Positions 1 to 9,045 of a DNA stretch of 64,000 bases are shown one piece after another. The notes under the pieces are model-generated. The model searched no databases and had not been told where the DNA came from. It worked only from the letters and a program-made list of their open reading frames with translations. The stretch lies in assembly GCA_017549765.1 (NCBI GenBank), contig JAFYNM010000003.1, forward strand, positions 124,001 through 188,000. The letters are read 5' to 3'. Both the position numbers and the translations under genes were made by a program. How positions within the stretch are numbered: position 1 is the first letter of the stretch; every line of letters begins with the position of its first letter. The stretch comes from Bacteroidales bacterium. GTDB taxonomy: Bacteria > Bacteroidota > Bacteroidia > Bacteroidales > WCHB1-69.

Positions 1-352
1 CATAACGCAAGGTGATCTCGTCAGAGACACACGGAATGGTAAAGGGAGCATTGTCCGACTGCACCAAAATTAGCATCAAACGGTCATCTGCAAAGGGGAT
101 CTCTAACATCCGGCTTCTTAGATTACGGACGTCCCAATACTTATCGTACAGGTCATAACAAGGTATCTGATACACCTCGGAAATAGTAGGATAAGTGTTT
201 ACCCGCTGATTGTCTTCGGTGGGATTCAACACAAGCGTATCCCGTAATGCAATGTTCTGGGAATAGTCTGTAATATCCACATACTGCGAGAATGCATTGA
301 CTGTGAAGAATATAAAAACGACAACTCCTAGTATCTTCTTCATGATGCTCAT
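1..352 (-). CDS. Secreted protein, N-terminal part only (possibly M23-family peptidase)
   Basis: The window cuts this gene; about 115 N-terminal residues are visible. ATG at 352 overlaps the rfaE2 stop (ATGA); a second in-frame ATG lies at 343, directly before a lysine-lysine signal peptide ([20 protein letters not shown]). The mature part contains [12 protein letters not shown] and a stretch about elements resembling the region that precedes the LytM domain in Bacteroidales M23 peptidases, but the catalytic domain itself is outside the window, so the family call is an inference. It is the last visible gene of the minus-strand operon flippase, rfaE2, this gene. Confidence 0.5.
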   Translation of the reverse strand, partial: MSIMKKILGVVVFIFFTVNAFSQYVDITDYSQNIALRDTLVLNPTEDNQRVNTYPTISEVYQIPCYDLYDKYWDVRNLRSRMLEIPFADDRLMLILVQSDNAPFTIPCVSDEITLRY

Positions 353-822
353 TTTAACTTTTCAATAATAGTAGTGGATGAGAAACCTTCCACAAAGGGT
401 AATACGACCACTTTGCCATTCCGTTGTTTAACGATATCGCCCCCGACAATATTCTCTATGGCATAGTCGCCGCCTTTCACCAAAATGTCGGGTTGCACGG
501 CAGAGACAAGATCATAGGGAGTATCCTCATCGAAGAGGCACACGTAATCGACCATTTCCAGAGCGGCCAGCACATAGGCACGGGCCTGTTCCGGATTGAT
601 GGGACGGCCTTCCCCTTTCAAGCGCCGCACGGAGGCATCGCTGTTGAGGCCCACCACCAGAATGTCGCCCAGCTCCTTGGCCTGTGCCAGGTAGTGGACA
701 TGGCCGTAATGGAGCACATCGAAACAGCCATTGGTAAAGACGATCTTCTGCTGATGCAACGCTTCTGATTGCTGCTTGAAGAAGTCCTTGGTCACTATTT
801 TCTGTTGTATCTTATCCATCAT
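349..822 (-). CDS. rfaE2: D-glycero-beta-D-manno-heptose 1-phosphate adenylyltransferase
   Basis: This 157-residue cytidylyltransferase-fold protein transfers AMP to heptose 1-phosphate, the last nucleotide-activation step of ADP-heptose synthesis for the lipopolysaccharide inner core. The nucleotide-binding signature [10 protein letters not shown] near residue 33 carries the HxGH motif, and the C-terminal half has the family's KGGDY and SSTTII blocks. It is a stand-alone adenylyltransferase, without the kinase domain fused in E. coli HldE; no rfaE1 kinase is in the window. Two adjacent ATGs (822 and 819) are possible. The start overlaps the stop of the upstream flippase-like gene and the stop overlaps the next gene, so the three are probably translationally coupled. 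Confidence 0.9.
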   Translation of the reverse strand: MMDKIQQKIVTKDFFKQQSEALHQQKIVFTNGCFDVLHYGHVHYLAQAKELGDILVVGLNSDASVRRLKGEGRPINPEQARAYVLAALEMVDYVCLFDEDTPYDLVSAVQPDILVKGGDYAIENIVGGDIVKQRNGKVVVLPFVEGFSSTTIIEKLK

Positions 823-1916
823 ATCTGTTCCTCATTTTCTGTCAAAACCATAGAATCTCTTTTGCGGGTGAAGGATGCCAGCACTAGGGAGACGAACCCG
901 CCGGCAAGCGCCACCACCGTCTGTAGGATCCAGCCCACCCATCCGGCAGCCAAGCCGCTGGTGTATTCAACACCGTAGAGCATCAGCACACCCGCGACTA
1001 TCAGCGGGTAGGCTCCGATGCCGCCCTGCGCCACCATAAAGGCTATCGTGCCGAATATCAGAACCGAATAGCCTGCGGACGGACTGACATCGGCCAAGCA
1101 AGGCATGGCAAAGAAGAAGGTGTATGTCCCAAAGAAATAGGCCACCCACATCATCACCGTCCAGAACCAATATCGCCATGGTCTCCGCACATCCTTGATG
1201 GAGATAAAGCCTTGCCACATACCCTGACAGAAGTGCCAGACCTTAAGAAAGAACCTGTTCTTCTTCCACCAGTTACGGGTTGCCCATAGCAGCAGCGCCA
1301 CCAACAATGCCAAGCCGACCAAGATCAGCAACAGATGGTTACCCAGCAACGACAAGCCTTTGGCCTCCATCCATTGGCGCACGGTGAGACCGGCATCCGC
1401 ATCCACCACCAGATTGTTCAGCAAGTCCGTATTAATCATGATGGCTATCACCAACATCACCAGCCAAAAGACCATATCCACGGCCCGCTCCGTGAGAACC
1501 GTTCCCAGGGATTTTTGGAACGGCACCTTCTCGTACCGTTGAAGGAACGTGCATCTTAGCACCTCCCCGAGACGCGGCAAGGCCAGGTTGGCCATAAAAC
1601 AGACCATTACGGAATAGAACATCATGGAAGTGCGGACCTCATAATGCAGTGGCTGGAGCAAGATCTTGCCTCTCCAAGCCCGGAAATAATCAGCCAGCAA
1701 GGCAAAGAAGGCTGCCAGACCCAGCATGAGCCATCCCTTCAGCGTGTTCACCGAACCGATGACCGCCACAATCGTTTTCCGATCCTCCACATTCAAATGC
1801 CGCAGCGACAACCAGACAAAAAAGAGACCCAACCCAACAAACAAGACGAGTTGGGGGATTCTTTTGTACCATTTGCGGACATCCGATGTACCTTCCGTTG
1901 GTTCCAAATCATGCAT
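819..1916 (-). CDS. Flippase-like membrane protein (lysylphosphatidylglycerol synthase TM region / UPF0104 family)
   Basis: A 365-residue polytopic inner-membrane protein with about eight hydrophobic segments, matching the YbhN/UPF0104 family. A typical block is [16 protein letters not shown] around residue 100. Members are suspected lipid flippases or flippase regulators; the substrate is unknown. The open frame extends to 2195, but that part would run antisense through the ABC ATPase gene. I chose ATG 1916 because a perfect -7 element (1924-1932) ends exactly 7 nt upstream. It heads an operon with rfaE2, so a role in envelope lipid or LPS metabolism is plausible but not shown. Confidence 0.8.
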   Translation of the reverse strand: MHDLEPTEGTSDVRKWYKRIPQLVLFVGLGLFFVWLSLRHLNVEDRKTIVAVIGSVNTLKGWLMLGLAAFFALLADYFRAWRGKILLQPLHYEVRTSMMFYSVMVCFMANLALPRLGEVLRCTFLQRYEKVPFQKSLGTVLTERAVDMVFWLVMLVIAIMINTDLLNNLVVDADAGLTVRQWMEAKGLSLLGNHLLLILVGLALLVALLLWATRNWWKKNRFFLKVWHFCQGMWQGFISIKDVRRPWRYWFWTVMMWVAYFFGTYTFFFAMPCLADVSPSAGYSVLIFGTIAFMVAQGGIGAYPLIVAGVLMLYGVEYTSGLAAGWVGWILQTVVALAGGFVSLVLASFTRKRDSMVLTENEEQI

Positions 1917-1923
1917 AACGGCT

Positions 1924-1932
1924 GCAAAAATA
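1924..1932 (-). promoter_or_regulatory. Bacteroidota -7 promoter element for the flippase-like gene
   Basis: Reads TATTTTTGC on the minus strand, a perfect match to TAnnTTTGC. Only 7 nt separate it from ATG 1916, so the transcript should be leaderless or nearly so. Confidence 0.65.
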
Positions 1933-1944
1933 CAATTTATTATA

Positions 1945-1975
1945 TTTGGGGAAAGGACATTTTTTATATTTTTGC
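1945..1975 (+). promoter_or_regulatory. Bacteroidota promoter (-33 TTTG and -7 TATTTTTGC) for the GldA-like gene
   Basis: TTTG at 1945-1948 and TATTTTTGC at 1967-1975 are separated by 18 nt, close to the spacing known for Bacteroides housekeeping promoters. The start codon at 1999 leaves a leader of about 15-20 nt. It is divergent from the flippase promoter. Confidence 0.75.
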
Positions 1976-1998
1976 AGTTTGTTTGAAAAATTGATAAC

Positions 1999-2739
1999 AT
2001 GTCCATATTAGTAAAAAACGTAACGAAAGTTTTTGGCAAGCAATACGCCTTAAACGATGTTAGTTTTGAAGCCAAAAAAGGCGAGATTGTCGGCTTCCTA
2101 GGCCCTAACGGCGCCGGCAAGACCACCATGATGAAGATCATCACCTGCCTGATACCACCCACCTCCGGAGAAGTCTCCGTGTGCGGACTGGACATCTGGC
2201 GCGATTCCTTGGAGCTTAGAAAGAAAATCGGATACCTCTCCGAGGCAAATCCTCTGTACTACGACATGTATGTCAGCGAGTTCCTGGAGTTTACAGGAGG
2301 CATCTACCATCTCAAAAACTTGAAGGCCAAGGTAAACGACATGATTGAGCGCACAGGTCTGACACCCGAGAAGCACAAAAAGATCGGTGCCCTGTCGCGC
2401 GGCTACAAACAACGCGTGGGCATCGCCCAAGCCCTCATCCATGATCCGGAAGTGCTCATCCTCGACGAGCCCACCACGGGCTTGGACCCTAACCAACTGG
2501 TGGAAATCCGCTCCCTGATCAAGACCTACGGCAAAGACAAGACGGTGCTGCTCTCCACCCACATCATGCAGGAGGTTAGCGCCATGTGCGACCATGTGGT
2601 CATCATCAACAAGGGAGTGCTGGTGGCTGACGAGCCTGTCAAGAATCTCCCCAACCTGGCAAGAGCGAAAGGCATCAAATGCACCGACCATCTGGATGCC
2701 GCCGCCATGGAGGAACTGTTCCAAGTATTAACCCGATAG
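1999..2739 (+). CDS. gldA: ABC transporter ATP-binding protein, GldA-like, C-terminally short
   Basis: Cytoplasmic ATPase subunit of an ABC-2 type exporter, closest in pattern to Bacteroidota GldA. Walker A GPNGAGKT is at residues 35-42, the signature LSRGYKQR at 132-139, Walker B VLILDEP at 152-158 and the H-loop His at 188; the block NPLYYDMYVSEFLEF is typical of GldA. With 246 residues it is some 50 shorter than usual GldA proteins (about 300), the missing part being the C-terminal regulatory region. No permease (GldF/GldG) follows. Instead a molybdopterin-domain gene starts 8 nt downstream. The ATPase core looks intact; whether the protein works without the C-terminal region is unknown. 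Confidence 0.75.
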   Translation: MSILVKNVTKVFGKQYALNDVSFEAKKGEIVGFLGPNGAGKTTMMKIITCLIPPTSGEVSVCGLDIWRDSLELRKKIGYLSEANPLYYDMYVSEFLEFTGGIYHLKNLKAKVNDMIERTGLTPEKHKKIGALSRGYKQRVGIAQALIHDPEVLILDEPTTGLDPNQLVEIRSLIKTYGKDKTVLLSTHIMQEVSAMCDHVVIINKGVLVADEPVKNLPNLARAKGIKCTDHLDAAAMEELFQVLTR

Positions 2740-2747
2740 GATCGCCC

Positions 2748-4025
2748 ATGTCCCGACTGCTCCAACCTATAGTCAAAGAAGGATCATCCTACCGCCCTGT
2801 CTCTTTTGAGGAGGCTTATGCCATGGTCGCTGCTCAATGCGCCCCCGCAGAGCCGAACAAGACGCTGGTCATGCTGACAGGCGACTATAGCAACGAGGAG
2901 CTCTATCTACTGCAACGGCTCTCCCGGGCAGGCCTTCGCTCCAACGCCATCTCCTCCCTGGAGTACCTCCACAAAGGCACCGACTTCTTCTGGGACAAAA
3001 ACGACATCCTCCCCTTCGCCGAGATCGCCGGGAGCAACCGCATCTTCATCGCCTGGGACCCGCTTGCCGATACCCCGTCCGCTCTTGCCACTATGCATCT
3101 GCTGGAATCCCTGAAGGAGATCCCCCAATACTGGTTCAACCAGCCCGACACCCTGCACATCCAAGACTATGCCGCTTTCTTCCGAAGCCTCAACTACTAC
3201 CTCGTCCAGCACCATCTCGCGGAAGGCATCTACGTCAACGGCCTCGGCAAAGGCTATGACACCTACAAACAACAGTTGCTGGAGGAAGATTTCAAACTTC
3301 TTCTGAAGAAAAACCAACTGGATGAAACTCAACTCACCGACTTCATACACCTCATTCGTCTCGACAAGGCCGAAGCCTTTGTGGTCTGGGAGCCGCTGCT
3401 GGACAACCGTGCAGCCTACGAGCTGGAGAATCTCTGCATGTTGCTGGACATCCAAGCCAAGCCGACATCCGGATTCCTTTGCATCAAGCCCTCCCTCAAT
3501 GCCCAAGGATTGTACGACATGGGCTGTTTTCCCCAGCTCACCGTCGGAGGAGAACAATGGGACGATGCCGCCCAACAACGCATGGAACAGCTCTGCCAAA
3601 AACCTGTCAACACCCAGCCGGTGGATGTGGCATCGGAAATCTCCCGACAAAACTTCACCCATTGTCTGGTCTTCAATTCGACAGGACAAGCGCTGCCACA
3701 GGATCTGAAGAAACAGGTTCTCAACAGCGCCTTCTCCATGCTCCATACTGCAGAATGGGATGAGCAAGACACCTCCTTCGACCTGATTATACCGGCAGCC
3801 CGCCCGGAAGAGATTACCGGCAGCTTCACCGATTCGGCCAGAATACCCCATCAAAGCATCCCCGACACTTCATGTCCACTACCATATAATAATATTGCTC
3901 AGTTCAACCTTCTCAACCGACTGCTAGACCTGCCAACGTTGAACAGCCCAACCGATATCTTTTTGGAATACATCTCCTTCTTTCAGGCTGGCTGTCATAG
4001 CCAAAGAAGGCATTTCTTCAGATAA
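2748..4025 (+). CDS. Molybdopterin-oxidoreductase-like protein (NuoG/formate-dehydrogenase type) without iron-sulfur domain
   Basis: A 425-residue protein that begins abruptly with RLLQPIVKEGSSYRPVSFEEA, the segment that in NuoG and formate dehydrogenases directly follows the N-terminal Fe4S4 domain. GDYSNEELYLLQRLSRA near residue 45 also fits that family. There is no CxxC motif, so no cluster is expected, and the length is well below a full molybdopterin domain. I chose ATG 2748 because the longer frame overlaps the GldA-like gene in another frame. It sits in the operon gldA-like, this gene, sppA. It may be a non-enzymatic relic, a scaffold, or part of a reduced complex; I cannot assign a function. 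Confidence 0.55.
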   Translation: MSRLLQPIVKEGSSYRPVSFEEAYAMVAAQCAPAEPNKTLVMLTGDYSNEELYLLQRLSRAGLRSNAISSLEYLHKGTDFFWDKNDILPFAEIAGSNRIFIAWDPLADTPSALATMHLLESLKEIPQYWFNQPDTLHIQDYAAFFRSLNYYLVQHHLAEGIYVNGLGKGYDTYKQQLLEEDFKLLLKKNQLDETQLTDFIHLIRLDKAEAFVVWEPLLDNRAAYELENLCMLLDIQAKPTSGFLCIKPSLNAQGLYDMGCFPQLTVGGEQWDDAAQQRMEQLCQKPVNTQPVDVASEISRQNFTHCLVFNSTGQALPQDLKKQVLNSAFSMLHTAEWDEQDTSFDLIIPAARPEEITGSFTDSARIPHQSIPDTSCPLPYNNIAQFNLLNRLLDLPTLNSPTDIFLEYISFFQAGCHSQRRHFFR

Positions 4026-4044
4026 TCAATAAATTACAATCATA

Positions 4045-5841
4045 ATGAGTACTGACAATCAATCAACTTGCAAAAAAGAGAGCCGTAGCCGTAAGTTCTG
4101 GCGTATCGTGCTCGGTTCCATGGTGGGATTCGTCTTGGCCATGATCATCATCAGCATATTCTACATTTTGTTTATGCTGGGAATTATCGCCTCGGTATCC
4201 TCCAAAGACAAAACAGACGTACAAAACAATAGCGTGCTGAAACTGGACCTCAACCAGCAAATCTCAGAACGGGCCGTGGATATGCCTTTTGACTTGAGCA
4301 GTTATGGCTATAGCCAGTTAGGGCTGAACGACATCTTGGATGCCATCAACCATGCCGCCGGCGACAGCAAGATCAAGGGCATCTACATCAACAGTTCCAA
4401 CGCCGCCGCTTCTCCTGCATCGCTCAAAGAGATTCACAACGCCTTGGTGGAATTCAAAAAATCCGGCAAGTTCATCTATGCTTACTGTGATAGCTATGGC
4501 CAGAATGGCTATTATATCGCCACCGTTGCCGACAGTATCCTGCTCAACCCCACCGGCTCCATCGACCTGCGGGGATATGCCTTCCAGGTGATGTTCTACA
4601 AAGGCCTGCTGGACAAATACAATGTGGACGTTCAGGTGATTCGCCACGGCCAGTTCAAGAGCGCCGTCGAACCCTACATGCTGGACAAGATGAGCGAGGC
4701 CAACCGCACCCAGCTGAGCGTCCTGGCAGAGACCCTCTGGTCAACCCTTGCCAATGACATCGCCGCTGCCAGGAAGATCTCTTTGGACTCCCTCAACCTG
4801 ATGACCAACCAACTGACTGGATACCTGGCCGAAGATGCACTCTCCCATGGACTGGTGGACCGTCTTGCCTATGCCTCCGACGCGGAATCCGCCCTGCGCA
4901 GGAAACTGGATATCGGAGAAGACAAAAATATCCATTTCGTCTCCATCTCCCAATACAAGTCCTCCATCCCCGAGACTAAATCCAAAGGCGACCGCATAGC
5001 CGTAGTCTATGCCGTGGGAAACATCTCCGATGGTAAAGGCGACGAGAGTCGCGGCATCTACTCCGACACCTTCATCAAATCCCTGCGCAAGGCTTACAAG
5101 TCTGACAAAGTCAAAGCCATTGTGCTGAGAATCAACTCCCCCGGCGGAAGCGCCATGGCCTCAGAAAACATCTGGCACGAGATCGAGGCTGCCAAGAAAG
5201 CCGGCAAAATCGTGGTCACCTCCATGGGCGACTATGCAGCTTCCGGCGGATACTATATCGCCTGCAACTCCGACTATATCATTGCCCAGCCCAACACCAT
5301 CACCGGCTCTATCGGCGTTTTCGGCATGATACCCTCCTTCCAGAACGCCCTCAAGTCCAACCTCGGCATCACCATTGATGTGGCCAAAACCCACGAGCAC
5401 TCCGATGCCATCACGGGCTTCCGCGCACTCAACCAGGCAGAACTGGACATCATGCAACAATCGATAGAAAACACGTACAGCACCTTCATGACACGTGTGG
5501 CCAACGGCCGAAAAATGACAATCGCCCAAGTGGACAGCATCGGTCAAGGACGCGTCTGGGCGGGCGCTGACGCCATCAAGATCGGACTTGTGGATAAACT
5601 CGGCTCCATGGACGACGCCATCGCAAAAGCCGCCGAACTGGCCAACCTCTCAACTTACACACTGGAATACTACCCTAAAGAAAAGACCTTCATGGAGCTC
5701 ATCCTCAACAACATGAACGATACCGACAGCAAAATCGCCGCCAGACTCGGCCGACTTTACTTCACCTATCAAGGCCTCGAGCAAGTCGTTCAAATGGAAG
5801 GTGTCCAAGCCCGTCTGCCTTTCACCCTTAACATTCAGTAA
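4045..5841 (+). CDS. sppA: Signal peptide peptidase SppA, 67K type
   Basis: A 598-residue inner-membrane serine protease that degrades cleaved signal peptides. A single membrane anchor spans roughly residues 20-50. Two tandem ClpP-like S49 domains follow. The catalytic Lys is K205 in HGQFKSAVEPY and the nucleophile is S400 in MGDYAASGGYYIA, arranged as in the E. coli enzyme, so it should be active. The length agrees with the 67K type. It is followed after 21 nt by the 5-alpha-reductase homologue and lies on the same strand as the preceding genes, suggesting co-transcription. Confidence 0.92.
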   Translation: MSTDNQSTCKKESRSRKFWRIVLGSMVGFVLAMIIISIFYILFMLGIIASVSSKDKTDVQNNSVLKLDLNQQISERAVDMPFDLSSYGYSQLGLNDILDAINHAAGDSKIKGIYINSSNAAASPASLKEIHNALVEFKKSGKFIYAYCDSYGQNGYYIATVADSILLNPTGSIDLRGYAFQVMFYKGLLDKYNVDVQVIRHGQFKSAVEPYMLDKMSEANRTQLSVLAETLWSTLANDIAAARKISLDSLNLMTNQLTGYLAEDALSHGLVDRLAYASDAESALRRKLDIGEDKNIHFVSISQYKSSIPETKSKGDRIAVVYAVGNISDGKGDESRGIYSDTFIKSLRKAYKSDKVKAIVLRINSPGGSAMASENIWHEIEAAKKAGKIVVTSMGDYAASGGYYIACNSDYIIAQPNTITGSIGVFGMIPSFQNALKSNLGITIDVAKTHEHSDAITGFRALNQAELDIMQQSIENTYSTFMTRVANGRKMTIAQVDSIGQGRVWAGADAIKIGLVDKLGSMDDAIAKAAELANLSTYTLEYYPKEKTFMELILNNMNDTDSKIAARLGRLYFTYQGLEQVVQMEGVQARLPFTLNIQ

Positions 5842-5862
5842 TCATTTTAAAATTAATGAAAT

Positions 5863-6669
5863 ATGTCACCGGATTTCTTAACCTCCGCTTTTAACATATA
5901 CCTCTGGGTCATGATTGCCATGGGGGTAGTGGTTTTCATCTCCCTCTATTTTGTCAATGCAGGCTATGGAATGTTCCTGAACAACAAATGGGGTAAGACT
6001 ATCAACAACAAACTGGCTTGGTTCCTGATGGAGTTCCCCATATTCCTGGCCATGATCATCATCTGGCTGGCCTCCCCGCACCGATTCGACATTGTGCCTA
6101 TGGTCTTCCTGCTCATCTTCGAGATTCACTATTTCCAGCGCTCCATCATCTTCCCCTGGATAATGAAAGGAAACAGCCAGATGTCGTTGGCCGTGATGTT
6201 CATGGGTATCGCCTTCAACATCCTCAACGCCATGATGCAGGGCTACTGGATCTTCTTCGAGTCCTATAACGCAAACTATCAGGTGTTCGGCCTCTCTTAC
6301 ACTGACATTGAGTGGCTATGGTCTCCGCATTTCATCATCGGCACCTGTATCTTCATCTTCGGTTTTATCGTCAACCTGCGTTCCGACTATATCATCCGCC
6401 ATCTCCGGAAAGATGAGAACGACACTAAGCACTATCTCCCTTCGGGCTTTCTGTTCGAGTATGTGACCAGTGCCAACTATCTTGGCGAGCTGCTGGAGTG
6501 GCTCGGTTTCGCCATCCTGACGTGGTCGCTGCCTGGCCTGGTGTTCTTCTGGTGGACCTTCGCCAACCTCGTGCCCAGAGCTCACAATATCTACAAGCGC
6601 TACAAAGCAGAGTTTGGCGAAGAGATGGAAGCCAAACATCTGAAACGCGTCTTCCCGTTTATCTACTAA
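5863..6669 (+). CDS. 3-oxo-5-alpha-steroid 4-dehydrogenase family protein (steroid 5-alpha-reductase homologue)
   Basis: A 268-residue integral membrane protein with about six hydrophobic segments, matching the SRD5A family over its whole length. The C-terminal half contains the NADPH/substrate region NLRSDYIIRHLRK, then FEYVTSANYLGELLEW and a C-terminus ending in PFIY, like eukaryotic 5-alpha-reductases. The family reduces delta-4 double bonds of 3-oxo-steroids or enoyl lipids with NADPH. Gut Bacteroidota homologues are known to act on steroid hormones; the substrate here is not shown. It sits between sppA and an FAD-dependent dehydrogenase, 9 nt upstream of the latter. Confidence 0.85.
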   Translation: MSPDFLTSAFNIYLWVMIAMGVVVFISLYFVNAGYGMFLNNKWGKTINNKLAWFLMEFPIFLAMIIIWLASPHRFDIVPMVFLLIFEIHYFQRSIIFPWIMKGNSQMSLAVMFMGIAFNILNAMMQGYWIFFESYNANYQVFGLSYTDIEWLWSPHFIIGTCIFIFGFIVNLRSDYIIRHLRKDENDTKHYLPSGFLFEYVTSANYLGELLEWLGFAILTWSLPGLVFFWWTFANLVPRAHNIYKRYKAEFGEEMEAKHLKRVFPFIY

Positions 6670-6678
6670 AAAGTTGCG

Positions 6679-8238
6679 ATGCGCATCAAAGTCACCAACA
6701 TCCGGACGCCTGTCACCGCCCAGCCAGACCTGCGGGCCAAGGTCTGCCGGATGTTACGGCTGGACCCATCGGAGATTTCGGATTTCAGAATCCTCCGACA
6801 GGCTGTTGACGCGCGCAAGAAGCCGAATGTCTTTTACGATTACCAGATAAGCATGGAAGTTCCCGACGGGCGACAGGACCTGTTGCAATCAGCACAGGTA
6901 TCCTTGCTCCCGGAAGCAGTCCCGATGCACTATCTCACATGGTCGTACCCCCACCGTCCCGTGGTGGTCGGTTTCGGGCCCGCCGGCATGTTCGCCACCC
7001 TCTACCTCGCCCGCTGCCATGCCCGTCCCATCATCCTGGAACGCGGCCAGAAAATTGAGGAGCGCAAAAAATCCGTGGCCCGCTTTTTGAAAGAGAAGAT
7101 ATTAGACCCCGAATCCAACGTCCAGTTTGGAGAAGGAGGCGCCGGCACCTTCTCCGACGGCAAGCTGACCACCAATGTCCATAGCGAACACAACGCCTTC
7201 GTGCTGAGAGAGTTCTTCTTGCACGGAGCAGACGAAGATGTCACCTACCTCCAAAACCCCCACGTGGGCACCGATTACCTTGAGGAAGTGGTCCGGAACA
7301 TACGATTGGAGATTGAATCTCTGGGCGGAGAGTTCCACTTCAACACCTGTTTCACTGGTTTTCATCAAGAAGAGAATGGGGTTCTGCACATCACCGGGAA
7401 ACCGGAAATTCATTTCCAGACCCAACATCTCTTCTTGGGCATCGGCCATTCCGCCCGCGACACGATACGCTCCCTGTACGGGCAAGGCTTGGCCATGGAG
7501 GCCAAAGGCTTCTCCATGGGCGTCCGCATCGAACATCCCCAGAAGCTCATCAACAAGATGCAGTACGGCGATGCCGCCCGCTTCCTGCCCCCAGCTTCAT
7601 ACAAAGGGGTCGTTCACCTGCCGGAGCGGAGTGTCTATACCTTCTGCATGTGCCCCGGCGGAACCGTCATGGCCTCCACCAACGATCCGGAGACCATCGT
7701 CACCAATGGCATGAGCGAACACAGCCGCGACAAAGTCAACGCCAACAGCGCCCTGCTGGTTACCGTGCGCCCCGAAGACTTCCTGCACGACAGTCCGCTC
7801 GATGGACTAGCCTACCAAGAGTTCTATGAACGGAAAGCATTTCAGATCGGTGGCGACTACCGCGCCCCAGGCAACCTGATGAAGGAATTCCTGCAGAAAA
7901 CCATTGCTAGCGAAGTACGAAGCATCCACCCCTCCTATCCGCACGGCATCGTCTTCTGCGATTTGCAACGCTGTCTGCCCGACTTTGTGGTGGACTCTCT
8001 GAGAGACGCCCTTCCTCTTTTTGACAAGAAGATGCACGGCTTCACCCACCCCGACGCCGTCCTGACCGGCATCGAGAGCCGCTCCTCCTCCCCCGTGCGC
8101 ATCCTGCGGGAATCTGACCGGATGTGCCAGACCAAGGGCATCTACCCCATCGGCGAGGGCGCCGGATACGCGGGCGGAATCATGAGCGCCGCTATCGATG
8201 GCCTCAAAAGTGCCATCGCCGCCGTTAATCCCCGATAG
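6679..8238 (+). CDS. FAD-dependent dehydrogenase (COG2509 family)
   Basis: A 519-residue flavoprotein of the uncharacterised COG2509 family. An N-terminal domain of about 90 residues precedes the Rossmann motif GFGPAG at 98-103 (context VVVGFGPAGMFATLYLAR). FGEGGAGTFSDGKL near residue 155 and the C-terminal GEGAGYAGGIMSAA are characteristic FAD-contact blocks. Its reaction is not established for the family. It starts 9 nt after the 5-alpha-reductase homologue, so a shared redox pathway is possible but inferred only from position. Confidence 0.85.
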   Translation: MRIKVTNIRTPVTAQPDLRAKVCRMLRLDPSEISDFRILRQAVDARKKPNVFYDYQISMEVPDGRQDLLQSAQVSLLPEAVPMHYLTWSYPHRPVVVGFGPAGMFATLYLARCHARPIILERGQKIEERKKSVARFLKEKILDPESNVQFGEGGAGTFSDGKLTTNVHSEHNAFVLREFFLHGADEDVTYLQNPHVGTDYLEEVVRNIRLEIESLGGEFHFNTCFTGFHQEENGVLHITGKPEIHFQTQHLFLGIGHSARDTIRSLYGQGLAMEAKGFSMGVRIEHPQKLINKMQYGDAARFLPPASYKGVVHLPERSVYTFCMCPGGTVMASTNDPETIVTNGMSEHSRDKVNANSALLVTVRPEDFLHDSPLDGLAYQEFYERKAFQIGGDYRAPGNLMKEFLQKTIASEVRSIHPSYPHGIVFCDLQRCLPDFVVDSLRDALPLFDKKMHGFTHPDAVLTGIESRSSSPVRILRESDRMCQTKGIYPIGEGAGYAGGIMSAAIDGLKSAIAAVNPR

Positions 8239-8269
8239 CAATTCCTCTTCATCATAATCTTTTTTTTCC

Positions 8270-8278
8270 TATTTTTGC
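8270..8278 (+). promoter_or_regulatory. -7 promoter element for azlCD
   Basis: TATTTTTGC, perfect TAnnTTTGC match, 29 nt before the azlC start; it separates azlCD from the upstream operon. Confidence 0.65.
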
Positions 8279-8307
8279 ACCCTGCATAGATTTAGTACCA
8301 ACTATTT

Positions 8308-9045
8308 ATGAATGAGTTTGTTAGGGGTATAAAGAAAGGCCTTCCGATCTGTCTGGGATACATTCCAGTATCCTTCACCTTCGGATTGATCGCCGTCAAG
8401 ATGGGCTTCTCGCCCCTTGAGGCCACCATCATCTCATTCTCCAACATGGCTTCCGCAGGGCAGTTTGCCGGCATCCGACTCATCGAAGGCGGTGCCCCTT
8501 ACATTGAGTTGATCGTCACCACCTTTGTCATCAATCTCCGCTACTTCCTGATGTCACTCTCTCTGTCGCAAAAGGTAGCGCCTGAGATGCCCTTCTACAA
8601 ACGTGCCGTAATGGCTTATTGCATCACCGACGAGGTCTTCGCTATCGCAGCATTGGAACCCGATGAAGTCTCGTTCCCCTTCTTTGGAGGACTGATGGCC
8701 ACCCCGATCTTCGGATGGACTGTCGGAACGCTTTTAGGCGCTGTAGCCTCCAGCATGCTCTCGCCCATGATGCAGGGCTGCATGGGCATTGCGCTTTACT
8801 GTATGTTCATCGCCATCATCATCCCGCCGGCACGCAAGAGCCGCAAGGTGACACTTGCCGTCGTGGTCTCCATAGTACTCTCCTGCCTCTTCAAGTACAT
8901 GCCGGGACTTAATGTGCTGACCACCAAGGGCGGCGGCGGATGGGCCATCATCATCTCCGCCATCCTCGGCGCCGCTATCTGCGCTTCCATCAAAGAGGTG
9001 AAACGCCACCGCAAAATGCGCCTGGCAGAAAGGAGGTCCGCATGA
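8308..9045 (+). CDS. azlC: AzlC-family branched-chain amino acid exporter, large subunit
   Basis: A 245-residue polytopic membrane protein of the AzlC family, which with a small AzlD partner exports branched-chain amino acids or analogues. The N-terminal block GLPICLGYIPVSFTFGLIA and MASAGQFAGI near residue 48 are diagnostic. The stop overlaps the azlD start by 4 nt (ATGA), a usual arrangement for this two-component pair. It has its own promoter 29 nt upstream. Confidence 0.9.
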   Translation: MNEFVRGIKKGLPICLGYIPVSFTFGLIAVKMGFSPLEATIISFSNMASAGQFAGIRLIEGGAPYIELIVTTFVINLRYFLMSLSLSQKVAPEMPFYKRAVMAYCITDEVFAIAALEPDEVSFPFFGGLMATPIFGWTVGTLLGAVASSMLSPMMQGCMGIALYCMFIAIIIPPARKSRKVTLAVVVSIVLSCLFKYMPGLNVLTTKGGGGWAIIISAILGAAICASIKEVKRHRKMRLAERRSA

